Shown here one piece after another: positions 4,382 to 5,466 of a stretch of 5,466 bases of DNA. The notes beneath the pieces were generated by a model. The model ran no database searches. It was not told the origin of the DNA and saw only the letters and a list, made by a program, of their open reading frames with translations. The DNA is from Desulfobacteraceae bacterium (GTDB lineage Bacteria; Desulfobacterota; Desulfobacteria; Desulfobacterales; JAABSP01): contig JAABTE010000183.1 in the NCBI GenBank assembly GCA_011390035.1, forward strand, positions 1 through 5,466. The letters run 5' to 3'. Both the position numbers and the translations under genes were made by a program. Numbering within the stretch: position 1 is the first letter of the stretch; each line of letters starts with the position of its first letter.

Positions 4382-5466
4382 ATGAATCTTAACGAGTACT
4401 GCCCGGAAAAGGTAAAGTCCCCCGAGGAAGCCATCTCGAAGATCAAGCGGGGCAGCCGGGTATTTATCGGCACCGGCTGCGGCGAGCCCCAGGAGCTGAT
4501 CCGGGCCATGGTGCGCGACATGACCATGCAGGACATCATGATCTACCAGATGCTGTCGGCCACCCTGGCCCAGTTTGTGGATGATCCGTCCTTCACCAGG
4601 CGGTTTTCACTGAAGCTGTTTTTTATCAGCCAGGCCATGCGCAACGCCAAGCTGGAGGGCAAGATCGATTACATCCCCAGCTATCTGTCCCAGATTCCCG
4701 GGCTGTTTTACAGCCATCGGATCGGGCTGGACGCGGCCCTGATCCAGGTGAGCCCGCCGGACAAATTCGGCTATTGCAGCCTCGGCGTCTCGGTGGACAT
4801 CACCCGGGCCGGCATGGACAACGCGAAGCTGGTCATCGCCCAGGTGAACAAGCGGATGCCCAAGACCTGGGGGGACAGCTTCGTGCATGTGGACGAGATC
4901 GACCACTTCGTCCTCCACGACGAGGCCATCGTGGAAACCCTCACCGACTCGTTCATCGACCAGACCCGGAAGGACACCGTTTCCCGGCGCATCGGCATGT
5001 ATGTCTCCCAGCTCGTGGAGGACGGGGCCACTCTCCAGATCGGGTTCGGCCACCTGCCCAACATCATCCTGCAATACCTGGACAAGAAGAAGGACCTGGG
5101 CATCCACACCCAGCTTATCACCGACGGGCTGCTGCCGCTTCTGGAAAAAAAGGTGATCACCAACAAGAAAAAGACCCTGATCCCCGGCAGGGTGGTGGCT
5201 TCGCTTTGCATGGGCTCCGAGCGCATCTACAGGTATGTGGACAACAACCCCATGTTCTATTTCCGGTCGTCGGAGTATGTCAATGATCCGGCCATCATCG
5301 CCCGGAACGACAACCTCGTCTCCATCAGCTCCGCTTTGGAGGTGGATTTGACCGGCCAGGTGGCCTCCGACTCCATGGGGAGCCTGTTTTACAGCGGCAT
5401 CGGCGACCAGGTGGACTACCTGCGGGGCAGCGCCATGTCAAACGGCGGCTTTTCCATCATTGCCCT
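4382..5466 (+). CDS. Acetyl-CoA hydrolase/transferase family protein, 3' end cut, atypical active site
   Basis: The frame is open for 361 codons to the window end, so the C-terminus is missing. It resembles the acetyl-CoA hydrolase / 4-hydroxybutyrate CoA-transferase family, cytoplasmic enzymes that move CoA between carboxylic acids through a glutamyl-CoA intermediate. Family landmarks are FIGTGCGEPQEL (28-39), VSPPDKFGYCSLGVSVD (123-139), LQIGFGHLPN (218-227), DLGIHTQLITDG (238-249), YVNDP (299-303), DLTGQVASDSMG (322-333) and SGIGDQVDYLRGS (338-350). In characterised members the catalytic Glu stands in G-I-H-[ST]-E; here it is Q244 (CAG 5111-5113). The usual GGQ loop is GDQ (D342). This may be a distinct subfamily with another activity. 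As I recall, some relatives carry a C-terminal GNAT domain, which cannot be checked here. An in-frame TGA (4370-4372) makes ATG 4382 the first available start; the ribosome site (AAGGATATGAG, 4363-4373) is weak. Confidence 0.88.
   Translation, partial: MNLNEYCPEKVKSPEEAISKIKRGSRVFIGTGCGEPQELIRAMVRDMTMQDIMIYQMLSATLAQFVDDPSFTRRFSLKLFFISQAMRNAKLEGKIDYIPSYLSQIPGLFYSHRIGLDAALIQVSPPDKFGYCSLGVSVDITRAGMDNAKLVIAQVNKRMPKTWGDSFVHVDEIDHFVLHDEAIVETLTDSFIDQTRKDTVSRRIGMYVSQLVEDGATLQIGFGHLPNIILQYLDKKKDLGIHTQLITDGLLPLLEKKVITNKKKTLIPGRVVASLCMGSERIYRYVDNNPMFYFRSSEYVNDPAIIARNDNLVSISSALEVDLTGQVASDSMGSLFYSGIGDQVDYLRGSAMSNGGFSIIA

Noticed and set aside
4228..4539. 103-codon minus-strand frame covering the palindrome
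   Set aside because: It spans the intergenic palindrome and the antisense of the CoA-transferase N-terminus, lacks a good ribosome site and has no recognisable domain.
4607..5226. Minus-strand frames of 166 and 151 codons opposite the CoA-transferase gene
   Set aside because: They are antisense to a continuous frame with many family motifs and have biased, low-complexity translations.

Overview
The window is GC-rich (by eye about 60% or more) chromosomal DNA with six protein genes in two divergent blocks. The gene content points to an anaerobic bacterium: a cobalamin-binding radical SAM enzyme, a minimal two-gene SUF-type Fe-S assembly pair and an acetyl-CoA hydrolase/transferase-family protein. 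A sulfate-reducing or syntrophic member of the Desulfobacterota is my best guess. This comes from remembered family distributions, not from any marker gene. I see no rRNA, tRNA, CRISPR array, transposase or phage gene.

Left block (1-2365, minus strand, read right to left). A tightly packed three-gene operon runs from an outer-membrane-type lipoprotein with a BamE/SmpA-like C-terminus (1784-2365), to a DUF2062 membrane protein (1301-1771, probable TTG start), to a B12-binding radical SAM protein (start at 1295) that leaves the window at base 1. Gaps are 12 and 5 bases. The combination suggests an envelope or lipid modification role, but no substrate can be named.

Centre (2366-2593). This 228-base divergent control region holds two back-to-back sigma70-type promoters. 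The rightward one is close to consensus (TTGACA, 17 bases, GATAAT). Its leader contains a GC-rich hairpin followed by a run of seven T just before the ribosome binding site, which looks like an attenuator. A perfect 11-bp dyad lies inside the leftward promoter.

Right block (2594-5466, plus strand). A SufC-type ATPase overlaps by 20 bases a short (306 aa) SufB/SufD-type scaffold protein. Together they form a compact SufBC system of the kind called SMS (minimal SUF-like) in anaerobes and archaea. A 131-base gap follows, with a long AT-rich palindrome and a perfect TATAAT. Next comes the 5' part of an acetyl-CoA hydrolase/4-hydroxybutyrate CoA-transferase family gene, cut by the window end. In that protein the expected catalytic glutamate is read as glutamine.

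The most interesting points are the altered CoA-transferase active site, the terminator-like leader of the Fe-S operon, the intergenic palindrome, and the uncharacterised lipoprotein/DUF2062/radical SAM operon. None proves a new system.
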